A stretch of 64,000 bases of DNA, taken from contig JABMCL010003293.1 in the NCBI GenBank assembly GCA_018857735.1, positions 393,501-457,500 on the forward strand, read 5' to 3'. Positions 35,001-45,269 of this stretch are shown here, one piece after another. How positions within the stretch are numbered: the stretch's first letter is position 1; each line of letters starts with the position of its first letter. The translations under genes were made by a program, and so were the position numbers. The notes beneath the pieces were generated by a model. The model was given only the letters and a program-made list of their open reading frames with translations, had not been told where the DNA came from and searched no databases. Source of the DNA: Alviniconcha marisindica (Eukaryota > Mollusca > Gastropoda > Provannidae).

Positions 35001-38000
35001 GGGGGGGGGGAGGGGGGATTTCTCACTCAGCTTGCAGAAACGGCCTGTTTATGGAGGAAAACTGAGAAAGAGCAAGAGGAAATCTGAGTGAGATGGAGAA
35101 AAAAAAATGGTACAGTGGAGCTCCTGATTAAAGACCACCCTCACAAGGGTTCTACCCTCCTTTTCTGACTAATTGTACTTCTGATATCCATGTAAATAAG
35201 CTGCACATTAAGGACCACGTTTCTGACTGTTCATATGTCTGTAAATAAAATCCACACCAAAGACTCCTTTTTCAGGCTGCCCATACTTCTTATATCCATG
35301 GGAATGAACCAGACGCCCTTTCCTTACTAGCCTTCTTATATCCACGTAATTGTAAATGAACTCCACATTAAACATCCCTTTTTTTTTACTTTCTTATAGT
35401 TCTACCCATATAAATGAACTCTCCCCCCCCTCCCCCCCAAAAAAACAACAACAAACAATAAAAAAACACAACAATAACCAACCAACCAACCAAACAAACA
35501 AAAACACAACAACCACGTAAATGAACATACCAGAGACGCATTTTCTGACCCACTATTCTTACTTCTTATGCCCATGTTAATGAACTCCACACCAAATTGT
35601 CCCTTTCAGACGTTCTGACAGATTACCTTTCTTATAGTACGTAAATGAAGTACACACCAAAGACTCCTTTTCTGACGTTTGACAAACTATCCTTTTATCC
35701 ATGTACATTTTCATATATAAAAAACACCACCAAAAAAACACACCAAATACCACCCTTGTTTCAGAGACCACGTTTTGTTGATTTTGGGGTTGGTCTTTCT
35801 TCAGGGGCAGTACTGTAGTCGTCCAGGGCACCATAATTTCCCGATTAACATGGTGTTACTATGGTGTTACTCAGAGTATGTGCCCAGTTTAAAATCATTA
35901 TGTTGAGGTTTGACTGTGTGCGGTGCTAATGCTGCATTACTCAGAGTATGTGCCCAGTTTAAAATCATTATGTTGAGGTTTGACTGTGTGCAGGGGCTAA
36001 TGCTGCATTACTCAGAGTATGTGCCCAGTTTAAAATCATTATGTTGAGGTTTGACTGTGTGCGGTGCTAATGCTGCATTACTCAGAGTATGTGCCCAGTT
36101 TAAAATCATTATGTTGAGGTTTGACTGTGTGCGGTGCTAATGCTGCATTACTCAGAGTATGTGCCCAGTTTAAAATCATTATGTTGAGGTTTGACTGTGT
36201 GCGGTGCTAATGCTGCAGAACATGTCGGAAGAACAAGAGCTGAGCACGGAGCTGGGGAAACTGGTGTCAGCGTGTCCGCACGTGGAGCAGTTTGAACTGA
36301 TCGGGGCAGGCTTCCGCTCAGCTTTCAGCAAACGCTACATCTCCGAAGAGATGCAGCATTTTGTGCCATGGTAGGGCAACTTGCCAGTTGTTTTGTTTTC
36401 GATCTGCTGTGGAATCCCCTGTAAATAATGAATGACTATAGGGTAACTGTCGTTTGTTTGTTGTGTGTGTGTGTGTGTGTGTGGATTTTGTTTGAGATAA
36501 GTGCTGTCCCAGTTTGAGAACTGACTTCATCATTAAGTAAATTTGATGCTAGTTTGTTTTCCCATTCATTTTGTAATCCCCAGTGAAAGAACAAGTATGT
36601 ACCACAAACAGCTGTCTCTCCCCCCCCCCCCCCCCCCCACTGCCAGACCCTTCTCTCTATCTCTTATCCATTAGCAGTAATAGTAGATAAAGGTTAGATT
36701 TGTGTTTTCTTTCAGTTCTTTTGCCAAGTCAGTGGAGGAAGAAGACATTCTTTGCATCCGTCACTGGAAAAAGCTTCGTTACCTGCAGCTGTCTGCTGTT
36801 CCTGGTTTGTTACGCCTTCATTTTTTTCTTCTCCCTTTCGTGGATGTGTTTTCTGCTTCACCTGCGTGTGCTTGTGTCAGTGTGTATTTTGTAAGTCTCA
36901 TAATGCATAACTGAAACAGGTATATGTGTTGGAAAAAAGAAACAAGTTAATGACGTCAGAAAACCTGAAGCAAACAAAAAATGCTAGCTTTTTCAAGGAC
37001 TCTGTTTTGATGTTGATCTCTTAGGAAAACTGCCGTAGATTTTTACTGCCGTAAAAAATACCTTTACAGGTATTTTGTAAAGCCACTGACTTGTCACTCA
37101 GTCATACTGGAAAAGTCCTAACAGTGAATTCTTCAAGATGAAATTCTGCTTGGGGCAGTATGATTCAGCTATTTCTGATCATTTCTTTTCATTAATTTTT
37201 TTTTAATCAGGATGTCCAGCACAAAAGTTGAGTGTTCACATCTGATGTCAGAAGGGGCAATGGTTAACCATTAAGCCCGTTCTTAATTGGGTGAACTGTT
37301 TGTTCGCCTAACATACTTTGGGCAGTTTGACAACTGTAATTTGTTTCTTAATTGAACTTTTATTTTGCCAAACATGGTTCTGACAGTTCAACGAACTGTG
37401 CTTCGTTCTTAACTGGCTTATAATGAAATGCAAGCTTTGGCCCAAACTCATGGCAGAAGTGCAGCAGACAGCATGATCCAAAATGTAGGCTAGAGTCAAG
37501 ACAATGTACTTTAATCATCCCTCACAGGGTAATTCACCTAACTATTATATCATTTTGGTTCTTGGAGACAAGGCTGCACCTCTCACAAGTCAACAAATAG
37601 GTAAATTCCCTCCAAAGACACCATCATCCATTTTTATTTTTATTTCTTCCTCATTCACAGGAGAGCTCTTTGCTCTCAACCAATCAGAGGCAGCTTTCGC
37701 CAACCTGGGCAAATATTCCCAGAACATGTTGAGCGAAGCTTTTTGGACCCCGAATATAGCTTCGTTGCAGTTCAACGAATACTCCCAACTAGGTTCGTGA
37801 AGCAAAAGTTTGCCCAATTAAGAACCAACTAGGTTAGACGAATATCCCAAACTATGTTCATGTAGCAAATGCTGACCCAATTAAGAATGGGCTTTAGGCT
37901 AGCTGTGACACTTGCAAGTACATGCTTGCAAAATCTGGTCTCACTGACAAAAGTCGGATTCTAATTGGAAAATAATATCAACAGGGCCATTTAAAACAGA

Positions 38001-41000
38001 CTCCTTGAGTTTGAACTGTCATTTTGGTCTCTTCTACCTGTTTGAGTGAGGCTGGCCTTTTAAAACAGACTCCTTGAGTTTGAACTGTCATTTTGGGCTC
38101 TTCTACCTGTTTGATTGAGGCTGGCCTCGCGCAAAAGTTGTTTTGAAAAAAGGTCCCTTTTGTTGAGTTTTGGCATGATCCATGATTCCACTGTAAGTTG
38201 TAGAACTAAATTGTTGGATGTGACCGTAAGATGGAATAATGGAATATAACCGGTCCATTCTGTAACTTTCTCATATTTTCCCTTTTGTACCTTTCTCGCA
38301 AACCTTCCACAATTCTTTTTGATCCTGAATTAACAGGTGTGCTTTTTAGCAGGTATCAACAGCGGTGAAAGCCTTGCAGCCATCACGAGGGGATGCCCTA
38401 AGCTCAGTCGTCTCCTGATTGCTCACCTTGGTTTGATTCCCATGACCACTTACCAGGACAAGGTGCTGATGGGCCTGCCTTTTGCACAGAACTTGAGGGA
38501 TCTGCGGTAAGCAGGGCAGGCACCAGGCTGACTGCATTCTCTCAGTCACCGTCTTACTCGCAGAGGACTTGGCACGGCACTTGAGGGTTCCCCGCAAGGG
38601 TGGGAGAGCAGGGATGGCTCAGTGGTTAGAGCGCCAGACTCGTGATCGAAAGGTCGCGGGTTCGAATCCCTGCAGGAGCGGGGGGAGAATTTTCTTCTCA
38701 AGGGTCAACTTTTTGTGCTGACTCTATTTTGGTATCCGTTCCACTCCCACGTAAAAGTCCCCGGTCATTATGCCCAAAGTGCAGGTGGCAGGTTACAGCT
38801 AAATACACATGCACCTTAAGTATGTGGCTTTGCATGAAATAACATGGTGCATGGTGTACACAGAATGCGCTGAAATGACAGCAGTTTCATATGGCACCAG
38901 CCATGCCAGTGCTGTAAGTACACTACTTTGGTGGGTATTTAAAAATGCACTGTAAAAAGCTATTGACTCATGTAGAATCACATGTGAGCGCAGTCTGCTT
39001 GAGAGCAGAGAATAGCACAGCGAGAAGAAGCAGTCAGCAACAACAACAAAAAAGGATTTTACCCACCCAGAATTTAGTTGACCTTTTGTTATCATACCAT
39101 GCCTACTCAAAGTCCATGGGGTAAAAATCTTCACATGAAACACCTCATCTACCTCTTTTCCCCTTGTTGTAGGTGATCATTCATGCTTTTTAATTCTTAT
39201 TTAGCTTGCACATGCAAGGCTGTCTTAATGGAATTTGCCCCTTGTAAGATGAATAAAATGTTACCGAAGCTGATTTCAATGTTAGGATTTGTAAACGAGG
39301 TTCCACGGGGTTTTGTGCATCCACAGTCTGCAGGCAGCCTCTTGTCGTATTGTGGAATATGCCCCTTGCAAGATGAATAAAATGTTACGGAAGCTGATTT
39401 CAATGCTATGATATGTACACGAGGTTCCACAGGGTTTTGTGCATCCACAGTCTGCAGGCAGCCTCTTGTCGTATTGTGCTTGTCAAGGCTGACAGAGTGA
39501 GAATCTTTACTTGGATCACTTCATGTTACCATACTGTAATACTGTCCTGCCACGTCAACCCCAAACGTCTTGTAACTGGTGACACACCAGTTATCTTTCC
39601 TTCCCTAAACTGAGTAAGTAAGTAAGTAAGTTGGTGTTTTTTCACCCAGTCAACCAGTGCTCCCTAAACCGAGTCTTATGACTGGATGAATGCATGTTAC
39701 AAAGATAGAGGCGCTTACATTTACAGAAATAACTGACGTACTTAATTTGCTCTTTCTCTCTCATCTCTTGTCTTGAAATCTGGTGTTCACTTGTGGCATA
39801 TCTGTGTGTTTGTTCATGGTGTGCACACTTGAAAATTTCTGGGATGGGAGGCACAAATCTGTTTGCCTTACAAGGCAGGGGGAACGTGTTTTGTCAGATT
39901 TTTCTGTGTGTGTAATTTTCAGGATAGAGCAACCCCACATACAGCTGAAAGAGAGCTTCTGGGCCGCGCTGGGTGAAATGACCTCCTTGGAAAGGGTGTG
40001 CATCCTCTCCAAGAGCGCCACTTTCACGCAGTCAGTAGTGGAGCAGTTTGTTAGCAAGGTGAGGGCGCTGACACTTCTCAGCAGAGCACTTGTTGCAGAA
40101 ATCAATGAAACTGCGGTGGAATCTGGTTTTTCAATTGTGCAAGAGCACTGTTTTCACAGTCCGGAATAAACAGTTTGTTACTAAAGCCCGTCTGGACGAA
40201 TGTTTGTTCGTGAACCTATTTGGAAGTATTCAGCGAACCTAGTTGGTTCTTAATTGGGCGAACTTTTTTTCTCGAACCTAGTTGGAAGTATTTGTCGAAG
40301 CTATATTCGGGGTCCAAAAAGCTTTGCTCAACATGTTCTGGGAACATTTGCCCTATTCGACGAACATTGCCTCTGATTGGCTGAGAGCAGAGCTCTCCTG
40401 TGGATGAAGAAAAAATAAAAATAAAAATGGATGACGGTGTTGCTAGGTTCTTCACTCGCTTCAGAGGGAATTTGTTTATTTGTTGACTTGTGGGAGGCAC
40501 AGCCTTGTCTCGGAGACCCAGAATGAGATAGTAGTTAGTTGAATTACCCTGTGAGGGATGATTAAAGTATATTGACTTGACTTTAGCCTACATTTTCGAT
40601 CATGCTGTCTGCTGTGCGTCTGGCACAAGTTTGGGCTGAAGCTTGCATCTCATTACAAGCCAGTTGAGAACAAGTAAATTCTTCAAACTGTCCGAACCAT
40701 GTTCGGTGAACTAAAAGTTCAATTAAGAAATGAATTGTAGTTTGTCAAACTGTCTGAAGTATGTTCGGCGAACAAACATTCGCCCAGTTAAGAACGGGCT
40801 TAAGGTGAAGGCACAGAGATTTCCCAGCACTTCTTGTAGAAATCAATGAAATAGTTATAGAATCTAGTTTATTTAATTGAACTAGTAAGTTACCCAAATT
40901 CATTGGGACAAGGTCAAACAACATGCTACTATTGTTTGAATATTGACGTCCATGTGTCTGTTCATGTTTTGTTGTGAGAATCCCTGAGGTTTATCCAACG

Positions 41001-42739
41001 TTGGATGAGACGGTTGTTCGTCAGTTGTATTACTGTCAAACATATTACAAGTTTAACGCTACCATCATTCAGGCAGCTGCACTCCAACTTCAGGGATTTC
41101 AGTAATGAGGTTTGTCATGTCATGAAGAGTACTATGGCTGAATATTGCCCCGGCCAGAGCATTACACGTGTTGATACTTCACAATGGGGCGTGTCCCCAG
41201 AAACACCACTCACACATAGAGATGAGGGTAGTCTGTTGTCATGGAGACTTGGTGCATCTTGCGGGGAGTGTCCCCAGAAACCCCAGTCAGGCAAAAAGCA
41301 GTTGCCTGTTGTTATGGAGAATTGGTGCATGATGTGGGGAGTGTCCCCAGAAATACTAGCCAGGCAAAAAGAGATCAGGACCAATCACATCAGCTGATTT
41401 TGTCATTTACAGAAGAATCGAGACACGGGTAGTGAGGTGTAACCAACCAGTGCACTGTCTGTGTCTGGTGTATTTGTGTGCAACTGCTGGAGAGAAAAAA
41501 CACACCACTTGTTGATGGTGGGTTTGATGGCTCCATATAGCTGATTGACCTTGTCACAGATTTTGTGTTCGAATGCCCCTTAGTGGTGGCTTTTTATTGT
41601 AACTGTCCTCGTTTCTGGCTGAAGGTGGATGGTACCAGTTTTGGTTCGCCAGTTAGCGGTCAGTGTGCATTGTGTAAAAATACCAGAATTGTGTCGCTTT
41701 GTGACACAAAGTGCAGCACCACAAAAAACAACTGAAAGCATCTTTGTTTATAGCCACAATAAAAGGGATACTTGTACATTGCCACAAAAGCTTCTGGATT
41801 AGTGAAAGCATAATTTGTGATTAGAAAGAAACGCCCACAGTAATGAGATGCCTTGCTTCACCAGGTGCGGACGCTGGTCGTCCTACAGTTGTACATGAGC
41901 AACACACTTCGGGACTGCGTCCAGCTCCAGTCTAGCCTAGTGAGAGCGTAAGTCTGTTCTTCACTTTTTGTTGTTGCATTTTATGTTTTATTTTATACCA
42001 TGCTATTTTCCTTTTTTTTCTTTCTTTTTTTACTTTTTTCTTTTTCCAAATTCATTTGTAAACCTCTCTCAGAATGTATCTCACTGCCAACTGGCTTTGT
42101 TGGAATGCGGGACACATTGTTTGAACACAAAGAACAATTTGCAGTTTTGTTGTTGTTGTTTTTGGAGGGGGGATGGGGGTGGAGTGGATTGTTCATTTTC
42201 TTTGCTTTTGTAATCATTTTGTATTCATTAATGAAGCTCTTATCAGCGTCTGGTCTCATCACTAACTGGCATTGTTAGAATGAAAGGCTTGTTGTGGAAC
42301 ATTTGCTTCCAGGCAGTAATCTGTGAAACTCTTTCAGCGCCGTTTAGCCTGTCACGCTGGCCCATTTGTGGTAGAAGCCGTTACTGCCCAGGTTTGGGGT
42401 GTTTCTTTGGCACTGTGTCAGGAATGCTAAATGTACACACTTAATTTGAAAATGAAACATGCTGCAGACCCATTTGCCTGCATTGGGACAAGGATAGATT
42501 AGGCCTTCTTTTTCTTTTTAATGTCCTCTTCCATGAGCTTGTTTGATAGACAATGAAGTACATGGTTGATTTTGTTGTGTAACAGTGAACATTAGGACTG
42601 ATCGCTGATCATGTCTGCTATGATCTTCATGGGAAGGAACTTCATGAAAATAAAGCTGTTGTGAAGTGCATGCCTGTTAAAATATTTAAAGGAGACTTTG
42701 TTCTTGGTTTCTTTAGACATCCCTCTCCCTCCCCCACGC

Positions 42740-42778
<39 letters not shown>

Positions 42779-44341
42779 TCCTAAGTTTTCTTTTATAGGA
42801 ATTGTCTTTGATAAACCAAAATCTTGCAGTGTCTTCCAACCTAGCTGCACATTACTGCTTATAAGTGAGAATTGCTCATTAGCACTGGCATGCTAAACCA
42901 AGTCCCAATTATGCACAGTTGTGTTAGTTCGTCCCTGAAGGTCACCATCATAGATGAACAAACCATACAAGCACGTAAGTTTCTAATTGTGCAACACCCC
43001 ATGTGGTTTGGTAATAACAGAACCATTGCTTTAGAAATTGCTACACCCCAGTGGTTCCGTGATAATAAAACTTGTTGCTTCAGAAACTGCAACACCAGAG
43101 TGATTCTGTGATAATAAAACTGTTGCTTCAGAAATTGCAACACCCCAGTGGTTCTGTGATAATAAAACTGTTGCTTCAGAAATTGCAACACCCCAGTGGT
43201 TCTGTGATAATAAAACTGTTGCTTCAGAAACTGCAACACCCCAGCGATTCTGTGATAATAAAACTGTTGCTTCAGAAACTGCAACACCCCAGCGATTCTG
43301 TGATAATAAAACTGTTGCTTCAGAAATTATTTTTACGTGACCATCAGATTCATAAAACATTGACCTGTTCTTCTGTGGGCAGGTAAATGAGTTTTACGTA
43401 ATCATCAGATTGATAAAATACTGACCTGTTCTTCTATGGGCAGGTAAATTACTTTTACATAATCATCAGATGGATAAAATACTGACCAGTTGTTCTGTGG
43501 GCAGGTAAATGAGTTTTACGTGATCATCAGATTGATAAAATACTGACCAGTTGTTCTGTGGGCAGGTAAATGAGTTTTACGTAATCACCAGATTGATAAA
43601 ATACTGACCTGTTCTTCTATGGGCAGGTAAATTACTTTTGCATAATCATCAGATGGATAAAATACTGACCAGTTGTTCTGTGGGCAGGTAAATGAGTTTT
43701 ACGTGATCACCAGACTGATAAACTGCTGACCTGTTGCTCTGTGGGCAGGCAAATGAGTTTTACGTGATCACCAGACTGATAAACTGCTGACCTGTTGCTC
43801 TGTGGGCAGGCAAATGAGTTTTACGTGATCACCAGACTGATAAACTGCTGACCTGTTGCTCTGTGGGCAGGCACATTGAGTTTTACGTGATCACCAGACT
43901 GATAAACTGCTGACCTGTTGCTCTGTGGGCAGGTAAATGAGTTTTACGTGATCACCAGACTGATAAACTGCTGACCCGTTGCTCTGTGGGCAGGCACATT
44001 GAGTTTTACGTGATCATCAGACTGATAAACTGCTGACCTGTTGCTCTGTGGGCAGGCACATTGAGTTTTACGTGATCACCAGACTGATAAACTGCTGACC
44101 TGTTGCTCTGTGGGCAGGCAAATGAGTTTTACGTGATCACCAGACTGATAAACTGCTGACCTGTTGCTCTGTGGGCAGGCACATTGAGCAGCGTCCGGCC
44201 TTGAGCGTGTGCATCTTCCCTCTCCTGAACAGGATGCACCATCCTCTGCTGTCCATCCCCGAGTTTCACATAGAGAGCCTCACCATCCTCTCCTCCACCA
44301 TCTGCATGCGACCCCCAGGCTGGGAGAATGCCACCTCCTGA
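28558..44341 (+). CDS. FBXL18: F-box and leucine-rich repeat protein 18 (FBXL18), complete
   Basis: Twelve exons with unbroken phase: 28558-28709, 29635-30121, 31265-31522, 32365-32523, 33319-33484, 34569-34720, 36219-36370, 36716-36804, 38353-38506, 39923-40058, 41865-41947, 44179-44341 (TGA). They give 716 aa, close to the human length. Start ATG at 28558 has G at -3. The F-box is at residues ~10-50 ('FDKLPDDILLNIFHNLTDFD'). LRR-like segments follow, such as 'VESLNLNYCYWLAPGCCDTI', 'LQYLNVADNSLIDSQSLHAL', 'TALRHINVSG', 'HVEQFELIGAGFRSAF', 'LRYLQLSAVPG' and 'SLERVCILSKSATF'. The C-terminus 'QRPALSVCIFPLL' to 'PPGWENATS' mirrors vertebrate FBXL18. Family role: substrate receptor of an SCF (SKP1-CUL1-F-box) ubiquitin ligase; mammalian FBXL18 is reported to act on FBXL7 and Akt. 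The basic insert in exon 6 ('RRGKRGKMAHGGGSAPKRAR') may be a nuclear localisation signal. Several exon borders carry tandem arrays of their own splice junctions. Confidence 0.95.
29287..29551 (+). repeat. ~134-bp near-identical tandem duplication in FBXL18 intron 1
   Basis: Two copies starting 'GTCCCTTTTCTGGCTTTAGT' and ending 'TGATTAGGCTAC', differing at only a few positions. A recent event. Confidence 0.93.
30122..31264 (+). other. FBXL18 intron 2, no gene seen
   Basis: AT-rich intron with a short (AT)n run (about 30800-30818) and no recognisable element or ORF. Confidence 0.6.
31660..31790 (+). mobile_element. Dispersed SINE-like repeat, plus copy
   Basis: 'TTTTGTTGATCTTGTAAAGC' and 'GTACAGCACTATAAAAATGA' pair with the minus-strand copy at 27740-27845. 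It lies in FBXL18 intron 3. Confidence 0.6.
32014..32070. repeat. (TA)n microsatellite
   Basis: About 25 TA dinucleotides in FBXL18 intron 3. Confidence 0.95.
32900..33175 (+). repeat. ~135-bp tandem duplication with CAA runs
   Basis: Two diverged copies of a segment with 'GCACATTTATGTACAG'-type start, 'GGCTTATGAGGTAATTGACA', an (AAC)n run and 'GAAGAGCAAGAAAAA'. Confidence 0.85.
33466..33890 (+). repeat. 39-bp minisatellite duplicating the FBXL18 exon-5 end and splice donor in frame
   Basis: Eleven 39-bp units, the first being the exon's own end: 'TTGCTGGCTCTCAACACAC' then gtaggt. GTAGGT survives in several units (1, 5, 8, 10, 11); others read GTATAG or ATAGGT. Because 39 is divisible by 3, the exon's reading frame stays open through all units as 13-residue repeats ('LALNTHRCPLAVL' type) to a stop at 34027. 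The first donor (33485) joins exon 6 in phase and gives 'LLALNTQWKTISLSPCC', which matches the family, so it is probably the main one. Confidence 0.92.
35100..35720 (+). repeat. Degenerate ~60-70-bp repeats
   Basis: Diverged copies with 'GTAAATGAACTCCACA', 'CCAAAGACTCCTTTT' and 'CTTCTTATATCCAT' blocks, plus an AAC-rich stretch (35440-35515). The starting block ('CTGATTAAAGACCACCC') recurs near 56768. Confidence 0.6.
35852..36218 (+). repeat. ~70-bp minisatellite ending at the FBXL18 exon-7 acceptor
   Basis: Five units of about 70 bp, beginning 'TACTCAGAGTATGTGCCCAG' and ending 'GGTGCTAATGCTGCAT'. The last unit ends 'GGTGCTAATGCTGCAG', which is the genuine acceptor (CAG ending 36218). Every unit thus carries an acceptor-like sequence one base from functional (CAT for CAG). 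Confidence 0.92.
37271..37896 (+). mobile_element. MITE-like DNA element, copy 1 (626 bp)
   Basis: Ends are imperfect inverted repeats, 'AAGCCCGTTCTTAATTGGG' and the reverse complement of 'CCCAATTAAGAATGGGCTT', with TTAA and TTTA flanks. Related subterminal blocks recur inside. No transposase. It lies in FBXL18 intron 8. A second copy in opposite orientation lies at 40182-40803. Confidence 0.85.
37983..38130 (+). repeat. ~72-bp tandem duplication
   Basis: Two near-identical copies containing 'TTAAAACAGACTCCTTGAGT' and 'CTTCTACCTGTTTGA', in FBXL18 intron 8. Confidence 0.9.
38347..38352 (+). promoter_or_regulatory. NAGNAG tandem acceptor of FBXL18 exon 9
   Basis: TAGCAG precedes exon 9. Use of the first or second AG differs by one codon (an added Ala before 'GINSGESLAA'), and both keep the frame. 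Confidence 0.6.
38611..39052 (+). mobile_element. tRNA-derived SINE, near full length
   Basis: The head has a clear A box ('TGGCTCAGTGGTTAGAG', 38615-38631) and B box ('GGTTCGAATCC', 38659-38669). A ~350-bp body follows and ends in a CAA/AAC tail near 39050. Part of the body ('ATGGTGTACACAGAA', 'CAGTTTCA', 'TGGCACCAGCCAT') recurs at 53540-53600. Confidence 0.85.
39231..39478 (+). repeat. ~124-bp tandem duplication
   Basis: Two near-identical copies running from 'GAAT(TT/A)GCCCCTTG' to 'CAGCCTCTTGTCGTATTGTG' in FBXL18 intron 9. Another recent event. Confidence 0.92.
39606..39672 (+). repeat. Copy of the 'CCCAGTCAACCA' dispersed motif with (TAAG)n
   Basis: A GTAAGTAAGTAAGT run is followed by 'TTGGTGTTTTTTCACCCAGT' and CAACCAG. 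The same arrangement is seen at 17826-17870, with partial copies near 45985 and 63535. Probably a retroelement end. Confidence 0.5.
40182..40803 (-). mobile_element. MITE-like DNA element, copy 2 (622 bp, inverted)
   Basis: Reverse complement of the element at 37271-37896 along its whole length with scattered substitutions; for example 'TACCCTGTGAGGGATGATTA' here pairs with the complement near 37516-37535. Flanked by TAAA and TTAA. It lies in FBXL18 intron 10. Confidence 0.85.
41155..41370 (+). repeat. ~72-bp degenerate triplicate
   Basis: Three copies with 'GGGGAGTGTCCCCAGAAA' and 'TTGTTATGGAGA(A/C)TTGGTGC' in FBXL18 intron 10. Confidence 0.85.
43025..43330 (+). repeat. 48-bp minisatellite
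   Basis: Six to seven 48-bp units with 'GATAATAAAACTGTTGCTTC' and 'TGCAACACCCCAG' in FBXL18 intron 11. The period is divisible by three, hence spurious ORFs on both strands. Confidence 0.92.
43370..44178 (+). repeat. ~61-bp minisatellite repeating the FBXL18 last-exon acceptor
   Basis: Fourteen units each carry 'CTGTTGCTCTGTGGGCAG' followed by GTAAATGAG, GCAAATGAG or GCACATTGAG, then 'TTTTACGTGATCACCAGACT'. The genuine last exon follows the final unit: same pyrimidine tract, CAG at 44176-44178, then GCACATTGAGCAGC. Several intronic units match the first ten exon bases exactly. Use of an upstream acceptor meets a stop within 15 codons. Confidence 0.93.
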
Positions 44342-45261
44342 TGCCACTGCAGTCACTGATGAACGGGAGGGGACTGTGGGGAGGGGGTGGGGGTGATGTG
44401 TGGGACAGTGTGTGTGCGTGTGAGGGAGGGAGAGAGCGCACGCGTTGGTATGGTGTGTGTGTGTGTGTGTGAGTGAGGGAAATCCCTTTGGGGTGAAAGT
44501 GCACGAGTTGGTACGGCATTTGTGATTGGGGGAGAGAGTGCACGTGTCGGTACGGTGTTTGTGCGAGTGAGGGAGAGTGCATGTTGGTACAGCGTTTGTG
44601 AGGGAGGGAGGGAGGGAGCGCATGTGTTGGAACTGTGTGAGTGAGGGAGAGAGTGCATGTCACATGTGGTGGTACAATGTGAGGGAGTGAGTGAGTGCAT
44701 GTTTTGGTACAGTGTGTGTGTGAGAGAAAGATTGGAACAGTGAGCACTGCTCAGCTAAATGGATGCAGTTTATGACATGGACTTTGAGCTGACATAATGC
44801 ACCAGGCACTTGCTTTAAAATGTCTATTGTATCATTTGTATAATTATGTGCTGTGGACCAGTGATCCAAAACATGGTGGCGTAGCGCTGCTCGCTACTTT
44901 GTCAACTTTCATCCTCACGTTACAAGTATGTAACAGTGAAGCTCCTTACCTACACCAGAAAACATTGCGAGGGTGACAGCTCCATGAAACAAATCTTGGG
45001 CACCTCACTCCAGTTTCTTGTTTTTGCTTCAGGCGACAGGGGTATGGACAATATTCACACAGAGTTAACTGTCGGCAGGTGTACGTGCAGCATTTCTGGA
45101 GGTGTCACCCTCCCAGTAGCACGCAAAACTACTAACCTCACTTGTCGTTCCGGCCGCTTAACAATTCAAAGCAGGGTTCACTGTGCACAAAACATTCGTG
45201 TCAGTGATTGGACCGCATGTGTGTATGAAGTACAGATGTAAAACAAACAAAAAAGCGTTGC

Positions 45262-45267
45262 AATAAA
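45262..45267 (+). terminator. Poly(A) signal of FBXL18
   Basis: AATAAA about 0.9 kb past the stop codon, followed by an A-rich stretch. The 3' UTR begins with GT/GAG-rich sequence (44380-44730). Confidence 0.6.
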
Positions 45268-45269
45268 AA

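Noticed and set aside
38611..38690. A functional tRNA gene
   Set aside because: A and B boxes are present, but the stem pairing is poor and the sequence continues into a ~350-bp SINE body with a CAA tail.
44129..44747. Minus-strand ORFs of 164 and 155 codons opposite the FBXL18 3' end
   Set aside because: His/Thr/Pro-rich translations of GT/GAG-rich 3' UTR repeats, antisense to a confident exon.
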